The notes beneath the pieces are model-generated. The model saw only the letters and a program-made list of their open reading frames with translations, searched no databases and was not told the origin of the DNA. 64,000 nucleotides of DNA from positions 1-64,000 of the forward strand of contig NZ_AP023354.1 in assembly GCF_018324685.1 (NCBI RefSeq), written 5' to 3'. The position numbers and the translations under genes are program-made. Every line of letters starts with the position of its first letter. The first letter of the stretch is position 1. The stretch is from Actinocatenispora sera (GTDB taxonomy: Bacteria; Actinomycetota; Actinomycetes; Mycobacteriales; Micromonosporaceae). Shown piece by piece: positions 43,498 through 52,316 of this stretch.

Positions 43498-43894
43498 GGT
43501 CGGATCGTCTCGATCTCGGGTCGACGGACAGTTACGGAACGCACTCTCACCGGGTGTGCGGACAGCGATCCGGCGGTACCGGCCGGATCGGCGTCAAGAT
43601 CCTGGCGAACGCGAGAATCCTAGACCTGCCCGATCGCACCACGGTGACCGGAACACCGACCGTCCACTCCCTGTCCGGGCCTGGTTGCAGGGAAAATCCC
43701 CGAATCCGGACCGAACGCCGGCCGCACCGGCCGGCCCGGGTCACGAGCCCGGCCGGTCGCGCCGGACCGGCCGTGCCGGCCGGCGTCGGGATTCCGCGCG
43801 CCGCCCGGCCACCACCGGCTACAACGCCGTACCGGTACGGCTGGTGACGCTGCGGGGTCGCCCGACCGTGCCGCCGGAGGACGACGCCGGCTCG
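43498..43894. other. Gene-free stretch between amidohydrolase and mutase
   Basis: A GC-rich 397-base stretch with several imperfect inverted repeats of CCGGCC type that may fold as a terminator for the upstream mutase gene (minus strand). I see no clear reading frame, RNA or defined operator. Confidence 0.45.
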
Positions 43895-45474
<1,580 letters not shown>

Positions 45475-45478
<4 letters not shown>

Positions 45479-45585
45479 CGGGCCGCCTCGCGCCGCCACC
45501 TGTCGGGCTGTCGCCACCCCGACGTACCGTGTGGGCCGACCGACGCGCGGGACGGCACGGCGAAACCTGGCATGGCTGCGGTCAT
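45475..45585 (-). CDS. Possible leaderless upstream ORF coupled to the mutase gene
   Basis: A 36-residue frame starts at the ATG at 45585, six bases after a TACGAT -10-like box, and ends in a TGA that overlaps the mutase ATG (ATGA). The peptide ([15 protein letters not shown]...) is not recognised. The mutase itself has only a weak GAGG site, so coupling through this ORF is plausible. Chance remains possible. Confidence 0.4.
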
Positions 45586-45591
45586 GCGCCG

Positions 45592-45597
45592 ATCGTA
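45592..45597 (-). promoter_or_regulatory. -10 box for the upstream ORF/mutase transcript
   Basis: TACGAT on the minus strand, six bases before the ATG at 45585. The -35 region is not evident. Confidence 0.35.
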
Positions 45598-45818
45598 GGC
45601 GCCGCGCCGGGCCGGCGCACCGGCACACGACCGGTGCCGGCGTCGCCGCTGGGCCGCGTGCCCGACGGCTGCCGGATCACCAGGTCCGCCGCGCGCCGGT
45701 CACCCCGACTCCGGGCCCGATCCGACCCGGTGTCACGGCCCGATTGACGGAAGGTGATGGCGCGATGGACGGGGTGACCCCCACGCTGCGCGCCGCACGC
45801 CGACCGCCCACACTAGGG

Positions 45819-45905
45819 CGTGTTTCTCAACCCCCGATGGTCCCGAAACACACCCTGGGACGCGGTTCGGAACCCCCGGCGCGCTGCACCCCGAAACACG
45901 TCCTG
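45819..45905. promoter_or_regulatory. Repeated operator-like element upstream of the Ser/Thr kinase
   Basis: GTGTTTC at 45820-45826 is mirrored by GAAACAC at 45845-45851, and CCCGAAACAC with a trailing CCTG recurs at 45890-45905. AACCCCCG also recurs (about 45829 and about 45871). The region therefore contains an inverted pair and a direct repeat, 78 or more bases before the kinase start. It lies in the 504-base gap between divergent genes. Confidence 0.45.
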
Positions 45906-45982
45906 CTGGCCGTTCCGCACCGATGCCCGCTTCGGAGGCCGCCCCGCACCGGGGAGCGGTCGACTACCGGAGGACCCACCTC

Positions 45983-47881
45983 GTGACCACCCCAGCATCC
46001 CTCGGCGGCACCCCCGACCAGCCGCCCCAGGCGCCGAGCGACAGTCATGGCAGTACCGGCGCGGTCATCGGCGGCCGATACACGCTGCACGAGCTGATCG
46101 GCTCGGGCGGCATGGGCGCGGTCTGGCACGCCTGGGACGACCTGCTGCGCCGTGACGTCGCGATCAAGGAGGTGCTGCTGCCGCCCGGCATCCCCGCCGA
46201 CGAGCGCGCCGCACTCTACGAGCGCACCCTGCGGGAGGCACGGGCCGCGGCCAGCCTGTCGCACCCGTCGGTGGTCCGGATGTACGACGTGGTCCAGGAC
46301 GCCGACCGCCCGTGGCTGGTGATGGAGCTGCTGCAGGCCCGCAGCATCGCCGACATGATCACCCGCAACGGCCCGCTGCCGCCTCGCGCGGTGGCGAAGA
46401 TCGGCCTGTCCGTGCTGGGCGCCCTGGAGGCCGCGCACTCGGCCGGGGTGCTGCATCGCGACGTGAAGCCGGCGAACGTGTTGATCTGCTCGGACGGTCG
46501 GTGCGTGCTGACCGACTTCGGCGTCGCCCGGATCATGACCGACCAGAACGCGGCGCTCACCACCCCGGGCATGGTGCTCGGTTCGCCGCAGTACATCTCG
46601 CCGGAGCGGGCGATGGGGGCCGACTTCGGCCCGCCCTCCGACCTGTTCTCGCTCGGCGTCACGCTCTACACCGCGGCGCAGGGCACCCCGCCGTTCGACC
46701 GCGGCGACCCGCTGTCGACCATGCACGCGGTCGTCTACGAGGACCCGGAGCCGCCGCGCAACGCCGGCCCGCTCGCCCCGGTGTTGCTCGGGCTGCTGGT
46801 CAAGGACCCGGCCCAGCGCTGGGACGTGGACCGCACCCGCTCCGAGCTGCGGGCCGCCCTCGCCGGCCCGCTCGCCCCGGGTGCCCGGCCTGCCCCCGGG
46901 GGGTACGCGGCCGGCACCCCGATGTCCGGCCCACCCGGCCCGGCCCCGATGTCCCCCGGCCCGGTCGCACCGGCACCCGCGGCGGGCGCTCCGATGCCGC
47001 CGGCCCCGGCGGGTGGTCCGATGCCGCCCGGCCCGATGTCCGGCGCACCGGCGCCCGGAGTGCCCGGCCCGATGTCCGGCGCGCCCGCGCCCGGCATGGC
47101 CGGCCCGATGTCCGGCGCGCCCGCGCCCGGCATGGCCGGCCCGATGAGCGGCGCGCCCGCGCCCGGGGTGCCGGGTCCGATGTCCGGGCCGCCGGCGTCC
47201 GGCGGCCCGGCGAACCCGATGCGCGCCACCGCGGCCGTGCCCCAGCGGTACCCGGAGCCCGGTTACGGCGACGGGTACGGGCAGCCGCACGCACCGTCCC
47301 GCCAGCTGCGGCACCTCGGTCCGTGGCTGGTCGGTGCCGGTGCCGCGATCGTGGTGATCATCCTGGTCGTGGTGGCGCTCGGCGCCGGCGGCGCGTTCAG
47401 CCCGGACGAGCCGGACGCGAACCCGACCACACCGGCCGCGGAAGCCGGCGGGCCGACCAAGGCGGTCCAGGATCCGGCCGGGTTCCACACCGCGGTGCCG
47501 AAGGGTTGGCAGCAGATCCAGGCCGAGCCGCGCAAGTACTCGGCGCCCGGCGACCGGAACGAATGGATCATGTTCCAGGCCAGCCGGGACGGGGGGAACC
47601 CGACGGCGTTCCTGCGCGGCGCCGCGCACGGCCTCAAGGTCGGCAAGAAGTGGAAGAACTACCACCAGATCTCGCTGCACGGCGGGTTGCGGCTGGGCGG
47701 GCGCGCGGCCACCGAGCTGGAGTACACGCTTACCGCCAACGGCCAGGAGCGGCACGGCCTGTGGCGGGTCGCGGCGGTCGACGGTCACCTGTACGAGGTG
47801 TACCTGTCGGTGCCGCAGTCCTCGTTCGCCAAGGACAAGCAGGTCTACCAGCAGGCGGTGAAGAACTACCGGTTCAACTGA
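45983..47881 (+). CDS. Membrane-anchored Ser/Thr protein kinase (PknB-like)
   Basis: Transmembrane receptor-like Hanks kinase, 632 residues. Seen: glycine loop GSGGMGAV near 40-47, catalytic Lys62, HRDVKPANVL at 158-167, DFGVARI, and SPERAMGADFGPPSDLFSLG. A Pro/Gly/Met-rich linker follows, including 12-residue GPMSGAPAPG repeats at about 350-410, then a single hydrophobic segment near 445-472 and an extracellular C-terminal domain with a GFHTAVPKGWQ start. The linker would sit in the cytoplasm. The GTG start at 45983 has GGAGG nine bases upstream. The stimulus is unknown. Confidence 0.92.
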   Translation: MTTPASLGGTPDQPPQAPSDSHGSTGAVIGGRYTLHELIGSGGMGAVWHAWDDLLRRDVAIKEVLLPPGIPADERAALYERTLREARAAASLSHPSVVRMYDVVQDADRPWLVMELLQARSIADMITRNGPLPPRAVAKIGLSVLGALEAAHSAGVLHRDVKPANVLICSDGRCVLTDFGVARIMTDQNAALTTPGMVLGSPQYISPERAMGADFGPPSDLFSLGVTLYTAAQGTPPFDRGDPLSTMHAVVYEDPEPPRNAGPLAPVLLGLLVKDPAQRWDVDRTRSELRAALAGPLAPGARPAPGGYAAGTPMSGPPGPAPMSPGPVAPAPAAGAPMPPAPAGGPMPPGPMSGAPAPGVPGPMSGAPAPGMAGPMSGAPAPGMAGPMSGAPAPGVPGPMSGPPASGGPANPMRATAAVPQRYPEPGYGDGYGQPHAPSRQLRHLGPWLVGAGAAIVVIILVVVALGAGGAFSPDEPDANPTTPAAEAGGPTKAVQDPAGFHTAVPKGWQQIQAEPRKYSAPGDRNEWIMFQASRDGGNPTAFLRGAAHGLKVGKKWKNYHQISLHGGLRLGGRAATELEYTLTANGQERHGLWRVAAVDGHLYEVYLSVPQSSFAKDKQVYQQAVKNYRFN

Positions 47882-47901
47882 CCGCTGCCCCGGCGCCTCC
47901 A

Positions 47902-47949
47902 CCTGGTCCGGCCGGAACCTGGTCCGGCCGGAACCTGGTCCGGCCGGGA
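47902..47949. repeat. 16-bp tandem repeat, three copies
   Basis: CCTGGTCCGGCCGGAA occurs at 47902, 47918 and 47934 in the gap between the kinase and the phosphohexomutase genes. It may act as a weak hairpin-forming or slippage sequence; no function is claimed. Confidence 0.8.
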
Positions 47950-48017
47950 GGCGGGCCGGCGAGACCGGGCGACGGGACCGCGGCCGGACGGTTGGCCGGA
48001 TGCGGCAGGATGGTGCG

Positions 48018-49778
48018 GTGACCGCGGAGATGACCGAGCAGCTGCGTGCGCGCGCGACGGCGTGGCTCGACGACGACCCCGACCCCGCCGACCGGCAGGA
48101 GCTCGCGGCGCTCCTGGACACCGGCCCGGCCGGCACGGTGGAACTCGCGGACCGGTTCGCCGGGCCGCTGAGTTTCGGTACCGCCGGGCTGCGCGGCCCG
48201 CTGCGGGCCGGGCCCAACGGGATGAACCGGGCCGTGGTCCGCGGCGCCGCGGCCGGGCTGGTCCGCTGGCTCGCCGCCCGGGACGCCGCCGGACCGATCG
48301 TCATCGGCTACGACGCCCGGCACCGCTCGCACGAGTTCGCGGTCGAGACCGCCCGGGTCGCCACCGGCGCCGGCCGCCGCGCCCTGCTGCTGCCCGGCCC
48401 GCTGCCCACCCCGGTCCTGGCGTACGCGGTGCGCGAGCTCGACGCGGCCGCCGGTGTGATGGTGACCGCGAGCCACAACCCACCGCAGGACAACGGCTAC
48501 AAGGTGTACCTCGGCGCCGCGCTCGGTGGCCCGGGCGGCGCCGGCGCCCAGCTGGTGTCGCCGGCGGACGCGGCGATCGAGGCGACGATCCGCGAGGTCG
48601 GGCCGCTGACCGAGGTGCCGCTGGGCGAGCCCGGCGAGGTACTCGGCGACGACCTCCTGCAGCGCTACCTGGACGCCGCGGTGGCGGTGGTCGACCCGGA
48701 CGCGCCGCGCGCGCTGACCGTGGCGTACACGCCGCTGCACGGGGTCGGCGGCGCGGTGGCGGCGGAGGCGTTCCGCCGGGCCGGGTTCGACGCGCCCGCG
48801 GTCGTCGCCGAGCAGGCCGAACCGGATCCCGACTTCCCGACCGTGGCGTTCCCGAACCCGGAGGAGCCGGGGGCGATCGACCTCGCGGTGGCGCTGGGCG
48901 CGTCGACCGGGGCCGATCTGGTGATCGCGAACGACCCGGACGCCGACCGGTGTGCCGTCGCCGTACCCGACCCGGCCCGGGGTGCCGGCCCGGACGATCC
49001 GGCCGGCTGGCGGATGCTGCGCGGCGACGAGGTCGGCGTGCTGCTCGCCGACCACCTGATGCGCCGAGCCACCCCCGGGGTGTACGCGACGACGATCGTG
49101 TCGTCCTCGCTGCTACGGGCGCTCGCCGAGGCCCGCGGCGTGCGCTACGCCGAGACGCTCACCGGGTTCAAGTGGATCGTCCGCGCCGGCAGCGTGCCCG
49201 AGCCGAGTCTGGAACGGCCACGCTCCCCGCTCGCCGACGCTCGCCGCGAGGCTCCCGGACCCGTCACCGACACCGACACCGACCTCGCCTTCGGGTACGA
49301 GGAGGCGCTCGGCTACGCGGTGGCGCCCAGGCTGGTGCGTGACAAGGACGGGATCACCGCCGCGCTGCTGGTCGCCGAGCTCGCGGCGACGTTGCGCGCG
49401 CAGGGCCGTACCCTGGTCGACCGGCTGGACGAGCTGGCCGCCGAGTTCGGCCGGTACGCGACGGACCAGCTGTCGGTGCGGGTCACCGACCTCGCCGACA
49501 TCGGCGCGATGATGTCCCGGCTGCGCGCGGCGCCGCCGGACACCCTGCTGGACCACAAGATCACCGTGGACGACCTGCTGCCCGACGCCGACGTGCTGCG
49601 GCTGTCCGCGGACGGCCTGCGCGTCGTCGTCCGCCCGTCCGGCACCGAGCCGAAGCTCAAGGCGTACCTGGAGGTCGTGGTCGCCGCCGACGCCGACCCG
49701 GCACCGGAACTCACCCGGCTGCGCGCGGAGATCTCCACCGCCCTCGGCCTGATCAGCCCGGGTGGTCCCACGGGCTGA
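48018..49778 (+). CDS. Phospho-sugar mutase (phosphoglucomutase/phosphomannomutase family)
   Basis: Alpha-D-phosphohexomutase, 586 residues. Seen: GTAGLRGPLRAGPNGMN near the N-terminus, the phosphorylated serine in TASHNP near 150, the metal loop NDPDADRCAV near 305, and VRPSGTEPKLKAYLE near the end. It interconverts hexose 1- and 6-phosphates, and the length fits the eukaryote-like long form. GTG at 48018 is preferred over the ATG at 48000 because AGGA lies at a suitable distance. The stop lies inside a hairpin. Confidence 0.92.
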   Translation: MTAEMTEQLRARATAWLDDDPDPADRQELAALLDTGPAGTVELADRFAGPLSFGTAGLRGPLRAGPNGMNRAVVRGAAAGLVRWLAARDAAGPIVIGYDARHRSHEFAVETARVATGAGRRALLLPGPLPTPVLAYAVRELDAAAGVMVTASHNPPQDNGYKVYLGAALGGPGGAGAQLVSPADAAIEATIREVGPLTEVPLGEPGEVLGDDLLQRYLDAAVAVVDPDAPRALTVAYTPLHGVGGAVAAEAFRRAGFDAPAVVAEQAEPDPDFPTVAFPNPEEPGAIDLAVALGASTGADLVIANDPDADRCAVAVPDPARGAGPDDPAGWRMLRGDEVGVLLADHLMRRATPGVYATTIVSSSLLRALAEARGVRYAETLTGFKWIVRAGSVPEPSLERPRSPLADARREAPGPVTDTDTDLAFGYEEALGYAVAPRLVRDKDGITAALLVAELAATLRAQGRTLVDRLDELAAEFGRYATDQLSVRVTDLADIGAMMSRLRAAPPDTLLDHKITVDDLLPDADVLRLSADGLRVVVRPSGTEPKLKAYLEVVVAADADPAPELTRLRAEISTALGLISPGGPTG

Positions 49779-49782
49779 TCAG
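49749..49782 (+). terminator. Terminator hairpin overlapping the phosphohexomutase stop
   Basis: Twelve-base perfect stem CTGATCAGCCCG/CGGGCTGATCAG with a ten-base loop; the stop codon at 49776-49778 is inside the second arm. A second hairpin (49776-49788 with 49821-49833, one wobble) would compete for the same bases. Confidence 0.6.
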
Positions 49783-49969
49783 CTTCGCTCCGGTCCCCTC
49801 GACGCGGTCGACGCGGGCCGGCGAAGTTGATCAAGGGGTCGGGACACTCGGTGCTGGGCCTTCGTGTACGAATCCCTTGATCGACGACCGCCCACCGGCG
49901 CTGCCGCGGGTGCCGGCGCAGCCCACCGGTCCGGCGGGCGACTCGTCGGTCGACGTACCGCCGGATCCG

Positions 49970-50620
49970 TCAGGACTCGGTACCGGCGGCGAAGCGCGGC
50001 ATGCCGCCGAACTGGCGGTCGCCGGCGTCGCCGAGGCCCGGGACGATGAACGCGCGGTCGTTGAGCCGCTCGTCGATCGAGGCGGTGACCAGCCGCAGCG
50101 GCAGGCCGCTGGCCTCCAGGCGGGCCAGCCCCTCCGGCGCGGCGAGCACGCACACCACGGTCATGTCGGTGCACCCGCGGTCGGCGATCAGCTGGCAGCA
50201 GTGCGTCAGCGAGCCGCCGGTGGCCACCATCGGGTCCAGCACGATCACCGACCGGCCGGTCAGGTCGGTCGGCAGCGACTCCAGGTACGCGCGGGGCTCG
50301 AAGGTCTTCTCGTCCCGGGCCAGGCCGACGAACCCCATCGACGACTCGGGCAGCAGCCCGAGCGCCGAGTCGGCCATCCCGAGTCCGGCTCGCAGCACCG
50401 GGACGAGCAGCGGCGGGGCGGCCACCCGTACGCCCTGGGTGGGCGAGACGGGGGTGTTGATGTCGAAGCGCTCGACCGGCAGCTCCCGGGTCGCCTCGTA
50501 GACCAGCATCGTGGTCAGCTCGCGCAGCGCGGCCCGGAACGTGCCCGGTTCGGTCAGCACGTCCCGCATCGCGGTGAGTCGGGCGGCGGCCAGGGGGTGA
50601 TCAACCACGGTGACGTCCAC
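49970..50620 (-). CDS. upp: Uracil phosphoribosyltransferase
   Basis: Enzyme of pyrimidine salvage converting uracil and PRPP to UMP, 216 residues. Seen: [16 protein letters not shown] at the N-terminus, [10 protein letters not shown], and the PRPP motif [17 protein letters not shown], with the uracil-binding loop [16 protein letters not shown] near the end. Start GTG at 50620. No other pyrimidine genes are adjacent. Confidence 0.95.
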   Translation of the reverse strand: MDVTVVDHPLAAARLTAMRDVLTEPGTFRAALRELTTMLVYEATRELPVERFDINTPVSPTQGVRVAAPPLLVPVLRAGLGMADSALGLLPESSMGFVGLARDEKTFEPRAYLESLPTDLTGRSVIVLDPMVATGGSLTHCCQLIADRGCTDMTVVCVLAAPEGLARLEASGLPLRLVTASIDERLNDRAFIVPGLGDAGDRQFGGMPRFAAGTES

Positions 50621-50667
50621 GCGGACAACCTAGCGGCCCGGCGCCGGCCCGACGGTACCGCCTCCGG

Positions 50668-51054
50668 TCAGTCGGAGTCCTGGGAGATCTCCCAGACATA
50701 GCCGGCCGGGTCGGCGAAGGTCGCGGTACGGATGCCCCAGGCCAGGTCCGCCGGCGCGCTGAGCAGCGTCACGCCGCGCCTCTGCAACTCGGCGGCCGTC
50801 TCGTCCACGTCCTCCACCGGCAGCGCGAGCTGGCCGACGCCGATCCTCGCCAGGGCGGCCTGGTCGGTGGGCGACGGCTGGTGCGCCGGGTCGGACCGCA
50901 ACGCGAGGTAGAGGTCACCGAGCTGGTAGATCAGCGTGTCGGCGTCCTCGTCCAGCGGTGCCAGGTCGAACGTGTCGCGGTAGAACCGCTTCATCGCCGC
51001 CAGGTCGTCGACCATCAGGTTCAACGCTCCGATCCGCTTCGCCCACTCCGCCAT
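50668..51054 (-). CDS. VOC family (glyoxalase/bleomycin resistance-like) protein
   Basis: Small metal-site protein of 128 residues with the beta-alpha-beta-beta-beta VOC fold: an N-terminal MVDDLAAMKRFYRDTF and a C-terminal FADPAGYVWEISQDSD, where the family's Glu lies. Function unclear. AAGGAGC precedes the ATG at 51054. Two tandem 18-base repeats sit in its 5' region. It is divergent from the MaoC-like gene. Confidence 0.85.
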   Translation of the reverse strand: MAEWAKRIGALNLMVDDLAAMKRFYRDTFDLAPLDEDADTLIYQLGDLYLALRSDPAHQPSPTDQAALARIGVGQLALPVEDVDETAAELQRRGVTLLSAPADLAWGIRTATFADPAGYVWEISQDSD

Positions 51055-51066
51055 CGCACGCTCCTT

Positions 51067-51103
51067 CGCATCGTCGTGGTGGTACCGCATCGTCGTGGTG
51101 GTA
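51067..51103. repeat. 18-bp direct repeat upstream of the VOC gene
   Basis: CGCATCGTCGTGGTGGTA occurs twice, perfectly, at 51067 and 51086 with one base between copies, just before the VOC ribosome-binding site. Confidence 0.75.
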
Positions 51104-51310
51104 TCGACGGGTGGACGACGCGGCGGCGACGAACTCATCGGTTCGGCCGATGTCGTGCGGGGGCGGGGATCTGGCACGATCCGGTCACGTCGGGCGGGAT
51201 CGGCGTCGGCGGGAGTGCGACCGCGATCGGCCACGATTACCATGTGCCACGCATCGCGGCGGACGATGCGGCGGCCGGTGTCCGGCCGGCCCCACGCCGG
51301 GGCGCCCGAC

Positions 51311-51374
51311 GCGCGAAGCAGCCGACCGGTCCGCGATGAACCGAGCTGCCCGGCGCGCGAGGCAGCCGACCGGT
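51311..51374. repeat. 20-bp direct repeat upstream of the MaoC gene
   Basis: GCGCGAAGCAGCCGACCGGT and a copy with one change at 51355-51374, spaced 44 bases start to start, before the MaoC-like gene. A possible regulator site pair. Confidence 0.65.
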
Positions 51375-51394
51375 ATGCGAAGAAGAGGAACGAG

Positions 51395-51856
51395 ATGCAG
51401 CTCAACGTGAGCCTGGCCGGTCGCAGCTACCCGCCGACCGAGCCGTACGAGGTCAGCCGGGAGCACATCCGGATCTTCGCCGAATCGCTGCACGACACCA
51501 ACCCGCTCTACCTCGACCCGGCCGCCGCGCGCGCCGCCGGCTACCGGGACGTGCTCGCCTCGCCGACGTTCCTGACCGTGCTGTCCGAGCGGGCCGAGCG
51601 CGCGCAGGTCGCGGCCGACACCGAGCTCGGGCTGGACTACAGCCAGACCGTGCACGGCTTCCAGCGATTCGTGCACCTGCGGCCGGTGCACCCGGGCGAC
51701 GTGCTCAACCTCGAGGCACACATCGACGACGTCCGCATCACCGGCGGGATCGGCCTGGTCACGGTCAGCTGCCGGGTGTTCCGGGACAGCACCGAACACG
51801 TCGCCACCATGTACTGCACGATGGTCGAACGGCCCGTCGGTGTGCCGCTGAGCTGA
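51395..51856 (+). CDS. MaoC-like (FAS1-type) dehydratase
   Basis: Hot-dog fold hydratase/dehydratase of 153 residues. Seen: AESLHDTNPLYLDPAAARAAGYRDVLASPTF, the N-terminal MaoC-like dehydratase signature, and the VHGFQRFVHLRPVHPGD segment. This type dehydrates beta-hydroxyacyl thioesters. AAGAGGA precedes the ATG at 51395. It is a short distance from a LAL regulator and a lipid-type operon on the other side, so it may supply their dehydration step, though this is a guess from neighbourhood. Confidence 0.85.
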   Translation: MQLNVSLAGRSYPPTEPYEVSREHIRIFAESLHDTNPLYLDPAAARAAGYRDVLASPTFLTVLSERAERAQVAADTELGLDYSQTVHGFQRFVHLRPVHPGDVLNLEAHIDDVRITGGIGLVTVSCRVFRDSTEHVATMYCTMVERPVGVPLS

Positions 51857-52316
51857 CCGCCGCGGGCGCGACCCGGACCCCGGGTCGCCGTTCCCGGGAC
51901 TCTCGGCCCTGGCGCGATCGGCGCAGGGCTCGGCGGAACCGGCTCGCGCGCGATGCGCAACCGGGCCCGGATGACAAGTTCTTGCCGGCGACGGCGACCG
52001 GGGCCGAGAAACGACCCGTGGTGGACGAGACTCGACGACGTCCCAGAGTCCACGCCGGGAGGTCGCAGACCACGACTCGTCACACGAAATCCTGGGGAGA
52101 ACCGGCGCCGGTTCGCGCGGCGCGCCAACGGTTCGACGGCCCATGCCCCGGGCCGCCGACGCCGCCGTGGCCTCGTCGCACGCCGGACCGGGCACGAACC
52201 TCGTACCGCGCCTGCCCGTCCTGGCGGCCCACCGCCGCGACGCCGCGGTGTGTGCGGGGCCGGCCGCCGCGATCGCCCCGCCTCTCGGACCCATCGAGAA
52301 TCGGAGGTACGAAACC
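51857..52316. other. Gene-free stretch before the second LAL regulator
   Basis: 460 bases with no convincing reading frame. The only clear element is the GGAGG at 52303 serving the LAL start at 52317. Longer in-frame translation upstream of that start is alanine/arginine-rich and unconvincing. Confidence 0.45.

Larger units (their letters stand above)
51055..51394. other. 340-base intergenic region of divergent genes
   Basis: No gene. It holds two short repeat families: an 18-base direct repeat next to the VOC gene (51067-51103) and a 20-base direct repeat next to the MaoC gene (51311-51374). Both may be promoter-proximal operator sites. Confidence 0.5.

Noticed and set aside
43498-43894. 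Riboswitch or cobalamin element near the mutase gene
   Set aside because: No conserved riboswitch core was seen, and the stretch lies downstream of the mutase, not upstream.
47030-47200. 36-bp coding repeats in the kinase gene (12-residue GPMSGAPAPG units)
   Set aside because: Real repeats, but they encode an ordinary low-complexity juxtamembrane linker common in actinobacterial kinases; noted in the gene entry.
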